Shown here: positions 1 to 7,402 of the stretch, one piece after another
Numbering within the stretch: position 1 is the first letter of the stretch
How the letters are laid out: every line of letters starts with the position of its first letter
Assembly: GCA_910578645.1 (NCBI GenBank)
Contig: CAJTQI010000008.1
Location: 1 to 64,000 of the forward strand
Source: an uncultured Lachnospiraceae bacterium
Lineage (GTDB): Bacteria > Bacillota > Clostridia > Lachnospirales > Lachnospiraceae
Reading direction: 5' to 3'
DNA length: 64,000 bases
Notes under the pieces: model-generated
What the model saw: the letters and a program-made list of their open reading frames with translations, nothing else
Told to the model about the DNA's origin: nothing
The model's database searches: none
Translations under genes and position numbers: made by a program

Positions 1-1
1 T

Positions 2-403
2 AAGATTGTCCTGCGCCATGAAGCCATGAACGCATGGCGGGATTTGAAGCGGAAAGAAGAACGGGAAATATCCCTTGACTATCTGATGTCAGAACGATAT
101 TTTGAACCGTCTGCTATGGACAGCTACTTTGAAAAACAGGATAAGCCGACTGTATTTATTGTGTTGGGAAAGGAAGTTATCGTTGATGATGAACGGTTGG
201 CAACGGCATTATTAAGATTGCCGGAATTAAGGCGGGAAGTTTTGCTGCTTTATTACTTCGTTGGCTATCGTGATGAAGCAATCGGCAGATTATACGGGCG
301 TTGCAGGAGTTCGATAAACCGCAGGAGAAGTGTTGCACTGAAACAGTTACGAAAAGAATGGGAGAAATTGAAACATGAGGAACAAAAAGCTAATACCTTT
401 TGA
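2..403 (+). CDS. Sigma-70-like regulator of an integrative element (5' end outside window)
   Basis: The reading frame is open to the window edge, so the gene starts upstream; the first internal ATG is at 26. The C-terminal half has a sigma region 4-like helix-turn-helix (around LPELRREVLLLYYFVGY and then SSINRRRSVALKQLRKEW). Small sigma-like proteins of this kind are standard in Tn916/Tn1549-type conjugative transposons of Firmicutes, where they sit just before a short helix-turn-helix gene and the xis/int module. The next gene overlaps its 3' end by about 28 bases, the usual arrangement. Role in regulating element genes is inferred from family. No excisionase or integrase follows, so this is probably the remnant edge of an element. 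Confidence 0.75.
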   Translation, partial: KIVLRHEAMNAWRDLKRKEEREISLDYLMSERYFEPSAMDSYFEKQDKPTVFIVLGKEVIVDDERLATALLRLPELRREVLLLYYFVGYRDEAIGRLYGRCRSSINRRRSVALKQLRKEWEKLKHEEQKANTF

Positions 404-578
404 GGTAATCGAAAAAGCCGTTGCCGGAGAGCCGGAAGCGGTAGACGCAGTATAGAGGCACTATACCGCACACATAAAATACCTGTCTATGTATAAGGGA
501 CATATCAATGACAACATACAGGACAGGTTAAAGGCAAAACTGGTTGAAGCCATATTGAAATTCCGTTTCGACCGATAG
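375..578 (+). pseudogene. Helix-turn-helix protein of Tn916-type element, broken by an amber codon
   Basis: The frame from ATG 375 (MRNKKLIPFEVIEKAVAGEP) reads to TAG at 453-455, then continues open for a further 40 codons (HYTAHIKYLSMYKGHINDN...) to TAG at 576-578. Proteins of this family from conjugative transposons are one continuous chain of about 65-68 residues, and the post-stop part is clearly the rest of it. A single base change (a Leu codon such as TTG to TAG) explains the break. Overlaps the upstream sigma-like gene. The product is a short 26-residue peptide unless the stop is suppressed. Sequencing error cannot be excluded. Confidence 0.75.
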
Positions 579-593
579 GAGGTAGCAAAGACA

Positions 594-617
594 GCGAAAT
601 CAGTAGACTGATTTCGC
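594..617. repeat. Perfect 11-bp palindrome after the broken HTH gene
   Basis: GCGAAATCAGT (594-604) and ACTGATTTCGC (607-617) pair perfectly with a two-base centre. It lies 16 bases after the HTH stop and could be a transcription stop or a protein-binding site of the element; the following bases are only moderately T-rich. Confidence 0.6.
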
Positions 618-757
618 CCTCAATTTATTATGGGGATTGTTACGCAGTGGGGTGTGTTTTGTCCTTGATTTATGCGGCTTTGCGGATGTTGAAATGACAA
701 AGTAAGGGTTTTATATGTCTGTCCTCAAAAACAGCGTTTTATTGCGTAACAGAAAAG

Positions 758-795
758 CAGAGAACCGACCACTAATGAAAGTGATGTGTTCTCTG
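758..795. repeat. Hairpin, 8-bp outer stem
   Basis: CAGAGAAC (758-765) pairs with GTTCTCTG (788-795), with a second CACT/AGTG pairing inside. No T-run follows. Function unknown; possibly a relic of the element end. Confidence 0.5.
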
Positions 796-971
796 CTCTT
801 GCTTGCACCCTGTTTGTCAGCGTTGATGATAAGTTGTTGTGAATACTTCCTTATCAACGTAAAACTAATGCTTACGGGTTTTCTCACGTTTATTACAAGT
901 TATACCCTCAATGAACAAGGGAAGACATAGTCGTAAAGATATATGTTATATAGTACCCCAGGACGAGGGTA

Positions 972-1586
972 TTAGTTAGTAGCTTGAATCTGCGCATGTG
1001 CGAAATATTCCGGTCGGTGAAAATCTGGTTTTGGTATCGGAATAGGAGCAAAGCTGGCAAAGTGGGTCTGTCCTTCACTTTCTTTTATTTTATAAAAATT
1101 GCATGTAAAAGTGCTTCCGGTATTTAAGATTAGATTTGGATAAATAGCGGTGATAAGACTTAGAGGAAGAGTCAGACGGATGCGCCAGGAGTCTTCTCCT
1201 ATCTGTGCATCACAAACAAGTCCTTTGCGGAGTTCTTCCGGGATGGAAGTACGATTTTCGCGTTCTCTTCCATAGCAGGCAAGCATTGCGCCGTTTGCAT
1301 TCATTTCAAAATTCATGTAACAAGGTTTTGCTTCATCGGGTGCGAAACAGAAGAAGGCTTCCATGGCGGAGTCCAGATAGACAGGGTCATTATCGTTTTG
1401 AAAACTACGGAAAGGCTCTTTCTCCTGGCATTCCATTTCCAGTATAAATCCGGTTCCCGGGATATATCCTAACCGTCCGGAAGTAACAGGGCGATAACTG
1501 CCTCCCCAGTTAAATTGCTCCACCATAAAAACCGGACATTGGGACAGGACGTCGGGTGATTGTATGGTTAATACGTCGTAGGTCAT
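972..1586 (-). CDS. Carbohydrate-binding family 9-like protein
   Basis: A 204-residue protein with no signal peptide, resembling the CBM9-like/DOMON-type beta-sandwich family common in gut Firmicutes and Bacteroidota. Visible features are the early tryptophan-glycine pair (FNWGGSYRP), the acidic-aromatic middle (PVYLDSAMEAFFCFAPDEA) and the C-terminal strand pattern CNFYKIKE...THFASFAPI typical of the family. Start at 1586 is supported by GGAGGAATACACATG. Probable role: binding or processing of carbohydrate, exact substrate unknown. It lies at the edge of the hexosamine locus and is divergent from the nucleotidyltransferase gene at 1831, so regulatory linkage is possible but unproven. Confidence 0.65.
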   Translation of the reverse strand: MTYDVLTIQSPDVLSQCPVFMVEQFNWGGSYRPVTSGRLGYIPGTGFILEMECQEKEPFRSFQNDNDPVYLDSAMEAFFCFAPDEAKPCYMNFEMNANGAMLACYGRERENRTSIPEELRKGLVCDAQIGEDSWRIRLTLPLSLITAIYPNLILNTGSTFTCNFYKIKESEGQTHFASFAPIPIPKPDFHRPEYFAHAQIQATN

Positions 1587-1830
1587 GTGTATTCCTCCTT
1601 TATGAGATGCGTTCTCAGAATCCCGAGACTACATCGAAATGTAAACATATTCTATCAGAGCATACAGGAAAATACAAGAAACTGTCTTTATAGATAAAAA
1701 AAAGTGCTTATTGTGCTATTGTCGGATAACGGAAAGCCGTATATACTTAAAGCAGGACAGTCAGTAGGTATGACTGAGGGAATAAAGAACTTATGGGGAA
1801 TATGATTTTGGGATAGGAGGACAAGACAAT

Positions 1831-2751
1831 ATGAAGAAACCAATACTTATCATTATGGCAGCGGGAATGGGAAGTCGGTATGGTGGCTTGAAACAGATTG
1901 ACCCGGTGGACGAAGAAGGACATATCATCATGGATTTTTCCATTTATGATGCGGTGAAAGCCGGATTTGAAAAAGTCATATTTATAATTAAGAAGGAAAA
2001 TGAGCAGGATTTCAGAGAGAAGATTGGAAACCGGATGGAGGAAAGAATCGAAGTGGAATATGTGTACCAGGATATCGAGAATCTTCCGGATGGTTTTGCG
2101 GTACCGGAGGGCAGGGTGAAGCCTTGGGGGACGGCTCATGCGGTTTTGTCGTGTCTGCCGGTAGTGGACAGTCCTTTTGCCGTTATCAATGCGGATGACT
2201 ATTATGGACAGCAGGCGTTTCAGATGATATATGATTTTCTCTCTTCCCACGAGGATACGGATAAGTTCCAGTATACGATGGTAGGCTATTTGCTCAAAAA
2301 CACATTGACCGAGAACGGACATGTCGCACGTGGAGTGTGTGAGACAGACGACAACGGTAAACTGACAGAGATTACGGAACGGGTTCGCATTGAGAAGCAT
2401 GAAGACGGGACAGCTTATACGGAGGATGACGGAGCAACGTGGACGTTCCTTCCCGATGAGACGGTAGTGTCCATGAATATGTGGGGATTTACAGAGAGTA
2501 TGATGCCTGAGATTCGGGACAGATTTGCAGATTTCCTGACGAAGAACCTGACGAAGAATCCGTTAAAATGTGAATATTTCCTTCCTTTTGTGGTAGATGA
2601 ACTGATTCAGGAAGGAAAGGCAGAGGTGACCGTTTTAAAATCTAAGGACCGTTGGTATGGGGTGACTTACAAAGAAGATAAGCCCACAGTGGTTAAGGCG
2701 ATACAATCGCTCAAAGACCAGGGACTTTATCCCCAGAAATTGTGGGAATAA
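1831..2751 (+). CDS. Sugar-phosphate nucleotidyltransferase
   Basis: 306 residues, the size of a single-domain NTP_transferase enzyme. The N-terminus carries the nucleotide-binding signature MAAGMGSRYGGLKQIDP, and a second conserved stretch, KPWGTAHAVLSC followed by FAVINADDYYG, gives the metal-binding aspartates. Reaction: NTP + sugar 1-phosphate to NDP-sugar + diphosphate; substrate not readable from sequence. Because a NahK-like kinase lies in the same locus (7403), GlcNAc/GalNAc 1-phosphate with UTP is a reasonable guess. ATG 1831 has AGGAGG ten bases upstream. Its 3' end faces the AraC gene across only 7 bases. Confidence 0.75.
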   Translation: MKKPILIIMAAGMGSRYGGLKQIDPVDEEGHIIMDFSIYDAVKAGFEKVIFIIKKENEQDFREKIGNRMEERIEVEYVYQDIENLPDGFAVPEGRVKPWGTAHAVLSCLPVVDSPFAVINADDYYGQQAFQMIYDFLSSHEDTDKFQYTMVGYLLKNTLTENGHVARGVCETDDNGKLTEITERVRIEKHEDGTAYTEDDGATWTFLPDETVVSMNMWGFTESMMPEIRDRFADFLTKNLTKNPLKCEYFLPFVVDELIQEGKAEVTVLKSKDRWYGVTYKEDKPTVVKAIQSLKDQGLYPQKLWE

Positions 2752-2758
2752 GGCGTCC

Positions 2759-3667
2759 TTATCCCGGATTATCGGACAGCGCCTTGATAGAGGAGGAATA
2801 TTCGGAGGGCGTCATGCCGGTAATCCGTTTAAATTGCCTGGAGAAGTAATGGATGGAAGAAAAGCCCAAAGCATCTGCAATTTGGGTGAAATTATAATGG
2901 TCCTCTCTTATCATCCGTTTGGCAAGGTCAATTTTCATTCTTGAAAAGTATTCAATAGCGCCGTAGCCGCTTTTGTTCCGGAACAGTTTCTGGAGCTGGG
3001 AGCGGCCTACGGAATTGCTTTTGCAGATTTGTTCGATAGTCAGCGCTTCGTTGACATGGGTTTCCATGTATTCCTGTATCTGTGAGAATAATTCCCCGTC
3101 CGCTTTTTGTTTAATGGATTTGACAATCGTTGGGCTCATGGGGGGAGGTAAAATACGCACCATATTGCGCCTGATAAGCTGAATTAGAAGCTGCTCCAGG
3201 TAAAGCCTGATAAGCTGCTCTCCGGCAAAACGAGGGTTTTCATTTCTGATTAATTCTTCCTGATAAGGGTCATCCATCCGGCCTTCAAAAGCATGTTTTG
3301 CCTCCTGAATGATTTGCGCCAGAAGAAGACGCTCCGGTTCATATACTTTCAGTACCTTTTCTTCGAAGAAGGACATGGCGGGGGAGGAACAGGAGAAAGA
3401 CATGACGACCAGATTTGGCGCGATTAGTCCGTTGGATTTCACATCATGAAATTCGTTAGGCTTGTGGAAAATAATGTCTCCTTTTTTTAACACGTGAAAT
3501 TTTTTGTCGGCAAAAACATTCACTTCACCTTTATCTACACATAGAAATTCCCAAAAATCATGGGATTCTCCCGGAAAAGAAAAATCGCACATATACTCAA
3601 AATAATGTATGGAATAGATTTCCTGTATGGTTAGGATGTCTTGTAACTGTACACTTTTATACCCCAT
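2759..3667 (-). CDS. AraC-family transcriptional regulator
   Basis: 302 residues. The N-terminal part is a cupin-type sensing domain (FADKKFHVLKKGDIIFHKP at about 53-71) and the C-terminal ~100 residues hold two helix-turn-helix motifs (LTIEQICKSNSVGRSQLQKLF, then NFTQIADALGFSSIHYFSRQF with the family signature FKRITGMTPSEY). It is transcribed away from the binding-protein gene at 4065, and the shared ~400-base gap carries four GTGCAAA boxes. That arrangement suggests it activates the importer and NahK-like kinase operon in response to a sugar or sugar phosphate. The ligand is inferred only from context. Confidence 0.85.
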   Translation of the reverse strand: MGYKSVQLQDILTIQEIYSIHYFEYMCDFSFPGESHDFWEFLCVDKGEVNVFADKKFHVLKKGDIIFHKPNEFHDVKSNGLIAPNLVVMSFSCSSPAMSFFEEKVLKVYEPERLLLAQIIQEAKHAFEGRMDDPYQEELIRNENPRFAGEQLIRLYLEQLLIQLIRRNMVRILPPPMSPTIVKSIKQKADGELFSQIQEYMETHVNEALTIEQICKSNSVGRSQLQKLFRNKSGYGAIEYFSRMKIDLAKRMIREDHYNFTQIADALGFSSIHYFSRQFKRITGMTPSEYSSSIKALSDNPG

Positions 3668-4064
3668 GTTATGCTCCTTATATAAAGATGAACCGATTGT
3701 GCAAATTAATCGGCCTATTTGAAACTATTATAATGCAAAAGTGCAAAAAAACAAAGAAGAAAAAAATTTTGTAGGCCATAATCATTGTTAAAAATGTAAA
3801 AACAAAGAAAAAGTAAAGAGCAAAATTGTTTATTATTCCAAATGGCAAAAATAATAAATGTGCAAAATTACTTATAGAACAGTATAAAAATAAAAAAAAT
3901 ATATGAATTATATAATATATAGGCCGATAGTGCAAAAAGGTGGATAGATAAGACAAAGACTTTTGGGAAACGGATTACTATAATAAAAATATCATGTTGC
4001 ACAGATATGTAGGATTATATCCTGCATTCTGTAAAGTTTGAACTTTCAAAGGGAGGTAAAAAGT
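3668..4064. promoter_or_regulatory. AraC/importer control region with repeated GTGCAAA boxes
   Basis: Nearly 400 AT-rich bases between divergent genes. GTGCAAA occurs four times on the plus strand: 3699-3705, 3741-3747, 3860-3866 and 3930-3936. The outer two are part of a longer shared box, CCGATTGTGCAAA (3693-3705) and CCGATAGTGCAAA (3924-3936). In addition ATCGGCCTAT (3709-3718) and ATAGGCCGAT (3919-3928) are exact inverted copies about 200 bases apart. AraC proteins bind direct half-sites and often act by looping, so these are good operator candidates. Two small palindromes lie nearer the gene: AGGATTATATCCT (4011-4023) and AAAGTTTGAACTTT (4033-4046). Confidence 0.6.
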
Positions 4065-5417
4065 ATGAAAAAGAAAATGTTAAGCGCGCTTATGTGTGTG
4101 TCTGTGATGGCAGCTACTTTAGCGGGCTGTGGCTCCACTGGCGATTCCGCACCGGCGACAGAAGCGCCGGCAGAAGACGCAGCAGAAGCACCTGCGGATG
4201 GTACAGCGGAAGCGCCGGCAGAAGACGCAGCGGAAGCGCCTGCGGCGGAGTCAACTGGCGATGGTTTGGTGTACTGGTCCATGTGGGATGCGGCAGAACC
4301 CCAGGCACAGGCGATTTCACAGTCTATTGAAGCATTCACGGCTGAGACAGGTATCGCCGTAGATGTACAGTTTAAGGGACGTACCGGTATTCGTGAAGGT
4401 TTGCAGCCGGCACTGGATGCAGGAACCAATATTGACTTGTTTGATGAGGATATAGACCGTGTGAATACGACATGGGGTAGCTATCTTCTGGATTTGGAAG
4501 AATTGGTTGCAGCCAATGATTATGAAGCAACTGCCAACGCAGGGCTGATTGCAGCATGTCGTGAGGTTGGCGGCGGTACACTGAAGTCTATTCCTTATCA
4601 GCCTAATGTATTTGCATTCTTCTACAATGTGGATATTTTTGAAGAAGCAGGGGTGACGGCAGTTCCCACAACATGGGATGAGTTCCTTGACACATGCGAG
4701 AAAATCAAAGCGGCAGGGTATACACCGATTACCAACGACAATGCTTATATCAGCAGCATGTTCGGATATCATATGAGCAGACTGATTGGTGAGCCGGCTA
4801 CAGAAGAAGTAGTAAAGAATGGTGATTGGGACAATGAGGCAGTGCTTAAGACAGCACAGGCTTACGAAGAACTGGCAAGCAAGGGTTATTTCTCAGAGAC
4901 AATCGAGAGTAACCAGTGGCCTGCAGGACAGAATACAGAATTGGCAATGGGCACAGCGGCTATGTATTTGAATGGTTCCTGGCTTCCAAACGAAGTAAAA
5001 GACATTGCAGGCGAAGACTTTAAATGGGGTTGCTTTAGCTATCCTGCAGTAGACGGAGGAACAGACGGAACAGAGGCTTCCAACTATGGTGCACAGGTAT
5101 TTGCGATTAATGCGAAATCTACCAAGGCTGAGCAGGCGTTCCAATTGATTAACTACCTGACAACAGGTGAGGCTGACGCGCTTCTTTCCGAAATGTCTGT
5201 TGGTATTCCGGCAGATTCTAACAATGCAGAGTGGCCGGCACTGTTGACCAACGTAAAACCGGTTATGGACAGTCTGAGCACACGTTATCCTTGGGGTGCA
5301 GGTGCAGAGGCTAATGCAGATATGACTCCTATCATTGTTGAGAATTTCACAAAGCTTTGTGGTGGTTCCATCAATGCACAGGAATTTGTAGATGCCTTGA
5401 AAGCAGCAGGTAACTAA
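4065..5417 (+). CDS. Sugar ABC transporter substrate-binding lipoprotein
   Basis: 450 residues from ATG 4065, which follows GGGAGGTAAAAAGT; a TTG 27 bases upstream is unlikely. The signal peptide ends in a lipobox (TLAGC, Cys about residue 22), so the mature protein is lipid-anchored outside the membrane. A low-complexity Ala/Glu/Pro linker (about 30-65) leads into an extracellular solute-binding protein family 1 fold (GLVYWSMWDAAEPQAQAI..., FYNVDIFEEAGVTAVPTTWDEF, GTAAMYLNGSW). Followed by a stem-loop and two permease genes, then the NahK-like kinase, which suggests a hexosamine-containing sugar such as lacto-N-biose or galacto-N-biose. Substrate is inferred. Confidence 0.85.
   Translation: MKKKMLSALMCVSVMAATLAGCGSTGDSAPATEAPAEDAAEAPADGTAEAPAEDAAEAPAAESTGDGLVYWSMWDAAEPQAQAISQSIEAFTAETGIAVDVQFKGRTGIREGLQPALDAGTNIDLFDEDIDRVNTTWGSYLLDLEELVAANDYEATANAGLIAACREVGGGTLKSIPYQPNVFAFFYNVDIFEEAGVTAVPTTWDEFLDTCEKIKAAGYTPITNDNAYISSMFGYHMSRLIGEPATEEVVKNGDWDNEAVLKTAQAYEELASKGYFSETIESNQWPAGQNTELAMGTAAMYLNGSWLPNEVKDIAGEDFKWGCFSYPAVDGGTDGTEASNYGAQVFAINAKSTKAEQAFQLINYLTTGEADALLSEMSVGIPADSNNAEWPALLTNVKPVMDSLSTRYPWGAGAEANADMTPIIVENFTKLCGGSINAQEFVDALKAAGN
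4161..4247 (+). repeat. 48-bp tandem repeat in lipoprotein linker
   Basis: A block starting GAAGCGCCGGCAGAAGACGC at 4161 recurs at 4209 with only a few differences over about 39 bases, giving a 48-bp period (16 residues). It encodes the Glu-Ala-Pro-Ala linker after the lipobox. Such repeats can expand or contract by slippage and so vary linker length between strains. Confidence 0.7.
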
Positions 5418-5475
5418 TTACAGGCGGCTTGAAAAGTTATAGATAAGTTAGTTGCACGGATAGGCATGAGATGAC

Positions 5476-5508
5476 TATGGCAGCATCGTGTTTGGCGGTG
5501 CTGCCATA
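5476..5508 (+). terminator. Intercistronic stem-loop after binding-protein gene
   Basis: TATGGCAGCA (5476-5485) pairs exactly with TGCTGCCATA (5499-5508). No T-run follows, so this is more likely an mRNA-stabilising or partial attenuating structure that keeps binding protein in excess over the permeases, as known in other sugar ABC operons. Confidence 0.65.
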
Positions 5509-5589
5509 TCTTATTTCATGACGGATTTATGAAACAGATTTTTTTAGAGAAACAAGGTATTTTGTTTATGGCGATAGGGGGTTACTGGA

Positions 5590-6495
5590 TTGAAAAAAAA
5601 TAAAACCATGATCGTTGTATTTCTCGCTCCCGCGGTCATCATGTTTTCGATTATTTTCCTGTATCCGATTTTCAGGACTATTCTGATGAGTTTCTTTAAG
5701 ATTGAGGGCGTGACGGATGCAGTGTCTAAATGGCAATTTTCGGGGCTGTCCAACTACATAAAATTATTTAATACGGAGCTTTTCCGTATATCTATGTGGA
5801 ATATTTTCCGGATTTGGTTTTTCGGCGGAATCTTTGTTATGGGACTGGCGCTTTTGTTTGCGGCAATTCTGACAAGTGGGATTCGGTTTAAAAATGTGTT
5901 CCGGGCAATTATTTATATGCCCAATGTTGTGAGTGCGGTAGCGCTGGCAACGATGTGGTTGCAATATGTGTTTAGTCCGAAATTTGGTCTTTTTAAATCC
6001 TTAGGGAAATTTTTACATTGGGAATGGCTTGAGAAGTTCCAATGGTTGGACCCGGCACATTTATTTATTGCATTGCTTGTGGCTTACTGTTTTGGTATGG
6101 TGGGATACCATATGTTGATTTTTGCAAGTGGAATTGAGCGGATTGGCGCGGACTACTATGAGGCGGCTACATTGGATGGGGCGAATAGGATACAGCAGTT
6201 CCGCTACATTACGTTACCGCTCTTAAAAGGTGTTACAAAGACAAATATTACTATGTGGAGTATCAGCTCTGCCGGTTTCTTCCTCTGGTCACAGCTTTTC
6301 TCTATGGTGGTTTCCAATACGCAGACTATTACGCCTGTCGTTTATATGTATCAGAATATCTTCGGTGCAGGAAACAGTATGACGGAGAGAAACGCCGGAA
6401 TCGGCGCAGCGGTGGGTGTGTTGCTGAGTGCCTGCGTGGTATTGATTTTTATTGTGTGCGATAAGATATTCAAAGATGATGATATTGAATTTTAA
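5590..6495 (+). CDS. Sugar ABC transporter permease (MalF-type)
   Basis: 301 residues with six predicted membrane segments. The cytoplasmic EAA loop that contacts the ATPase is visible as YYEAATLDGANRIQQFRYIT. The start is a TTG at 5590, eight bases after AGGGGG; the next ATG (5608) has no comparable ribosome-binding site. Second gene of the importer operon, separated from the binding-protein gene by a stem-loop and followed after 14 bases by the second permease. Forms the membrane channel with the 6510 product. No ATPase gene is near. Confidence 0.88.
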   Translation: MKKNKTMIVVFLAPAVIMFSIIFLYPIFRTILMSFFKIEGVTDAVSKWQFSGLSNYIKLFNTELFRISMWNIFRIWFFGGIFVMGLALLFAAILTSGIRFKNVFRAIIYMPNVVSAVALATMWLQYVFSPKFGLFKSLGKFLHWEWLEKFQWLDPAHLFIALLVAYCFGMVGYHMLIFASGIERIGADYYEAATLDGANRIQQFRYITLPLLKGVTKTNITMWSISSAGFFLWSQLFSMVVSNTQTITPVVYMYQNIFGAGNSMTERNAGIGAAVGVLLSACVVLIFIVCDKIFKDDDIEF

Positions 6496-6509
6496 AGGAG
6501 GGAGTAAGG

Positions 6510-7391
6510 ATGGCAAAAGAAAAGAAAGTGCGTGAACGCGTAAATTGGCACAAAGAGCTTCGGCTTGCTCCTGGTTATATCATCTTGTCCCTGTGGGTTT
6601 TGTTTACATTTGTTCTTTTAGGATGGGTTGTGGGCGCAAGTTTCTCCACGTCTAAGGAAATTTTCTCCGGTGCGGTATTTCAGTTTGAAAGCGGCTTCCA
6701 TTTGGAGAATTATGCGAAAGCATGGAATACTTCCAATGTGTCAGTGTTTTTCGTAAATTCTCTTGTGTATGCGTCAATATCCTGTGCACTTCTCATAGTA
6801 ATTTGTGCGCCTGCCGCTTACGTACTGTCACGGTTTACATTCTGGGGCAACCGTCTGGTGCAAAACGGGTTTGTGGCAGCCATGGGCGTTCCGGCTACCA
6901 TGATTGTGCTTCCGCTGTTTGGACTGGTGGCAGGTTGGAATATCCTGAATGTGTCGTTGGCTAACCGTGCGGTGCTGATTTTCTTGTATGTAGGTATCAA
7001 TGTGCCTTATACAACGATTTTCCTGTTGACGTTTTTCAGTAATCTTTCCAAATCTTTTGAGGAAGCGGCGGCTATCGATGGCTGCCCGCCTATGAAAACA
7101 TTCTGGAAGATTATGCTGCCGATGGCGCAGCCGGGTATTATAACGGTAACTATTTTTAACTTTATTAATGTTTGGAATGAATATTTTATGTCCCTCATTT
7201 TTGCAAATTCTGACAAAGTTAAGTCAGTGGCAATCGGATTATACGGAATGATTAATTCCATGAGATACACGGGGGACTATGCGGGGATGTTTGCGGCGGT
7301 TGTCATTGTATTCCTGCCTACTTTCGTTCTGTATGTGTTCTTGTCTGAGAAGATTATTGCCGGTGTAACGGGAGGCGGCGTAAAAGGCTAG
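6510..7391 (+). CDS. Sugar ABC transporter permease (MalG-type)
   Basis: 293 residues, six predicted membrane segments, with the EAA loop FEEAAAIDGCPPMKTFWKIMLPM near residues 186-208. ATG 6510 follows AAAGGAGGGAGTAAGG. The short charged N-terminus (MAKEKKVRERVNWHKEL) is cytoplasmic. Pairs with the upstream MalF-type permease. The kinase gene begins 11 bases downstream, so import and phosphorylation are cotranscribed. Confidence 0.88.
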   Translation: MAKEKKVRERVNWHKELRLAPGYIILSLWVLFTFVLLGWVVGASFSTSKEIFSGAVFQFESGFHLENYAKAWNTSNVSVFFVNSLVYASISCALLIVICAPAAYVLSRFTFWGNRLVQNGFVAAMGVPATMIVLPLFGLVAGWNILNVSLANRAVLIFLYVGINVPYTTIFLLTFFSNLSKSFEEAAAIDGCPPMKTFWKIMLPMAQPGIITVTIFNFINVWNEYFMSLIFANSDKVKSVAIGLYGMINSMRYTGDYAGMFAAVVIVFLPTFVLYVFLSEKIIAGVTGGGVKG

Positions 7392-7402
7392 GAGGTGCCT
7401 GT

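Larger units (their letters stand above)
579..971. other. Intergenic remnant between element edge and CBM9-like gene
   Basis: About 390 bases with no convincing gene. An open frame at 715-930 has no ribosome-binding site or family resemblance. The stretch holds a perfect palindrome at 594-617, a hairpin at 758-795, and one copy (903-915) of the dispersed TACCCTCARTGAA element. It is where excisionase and integrase would be expected in an intact Tn916-type element; they are absent, so this is probably eroded element DNA. Confidence 0.5.

Noticed and set aside
715..930. Open frame of 71 codons on the plus strand
   Set aside because: No ribosome-binding site, no family resemblance, overlaps a hairpin and the dispersed element; probably noise in eroded element DNA.
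3709..3928. Invertible promoter flanked by a 10-bp inverted repeat
   Set aside because: No recombinase gene in the locus and the repeats are short; the repeats fit AraC operators better.
4094..4362. Open frames on both strands inside the first binding-protein gene
   Set aside because: They arise from the repetitive GC-rich Ala/Glu/Pro linker and have no start signals.
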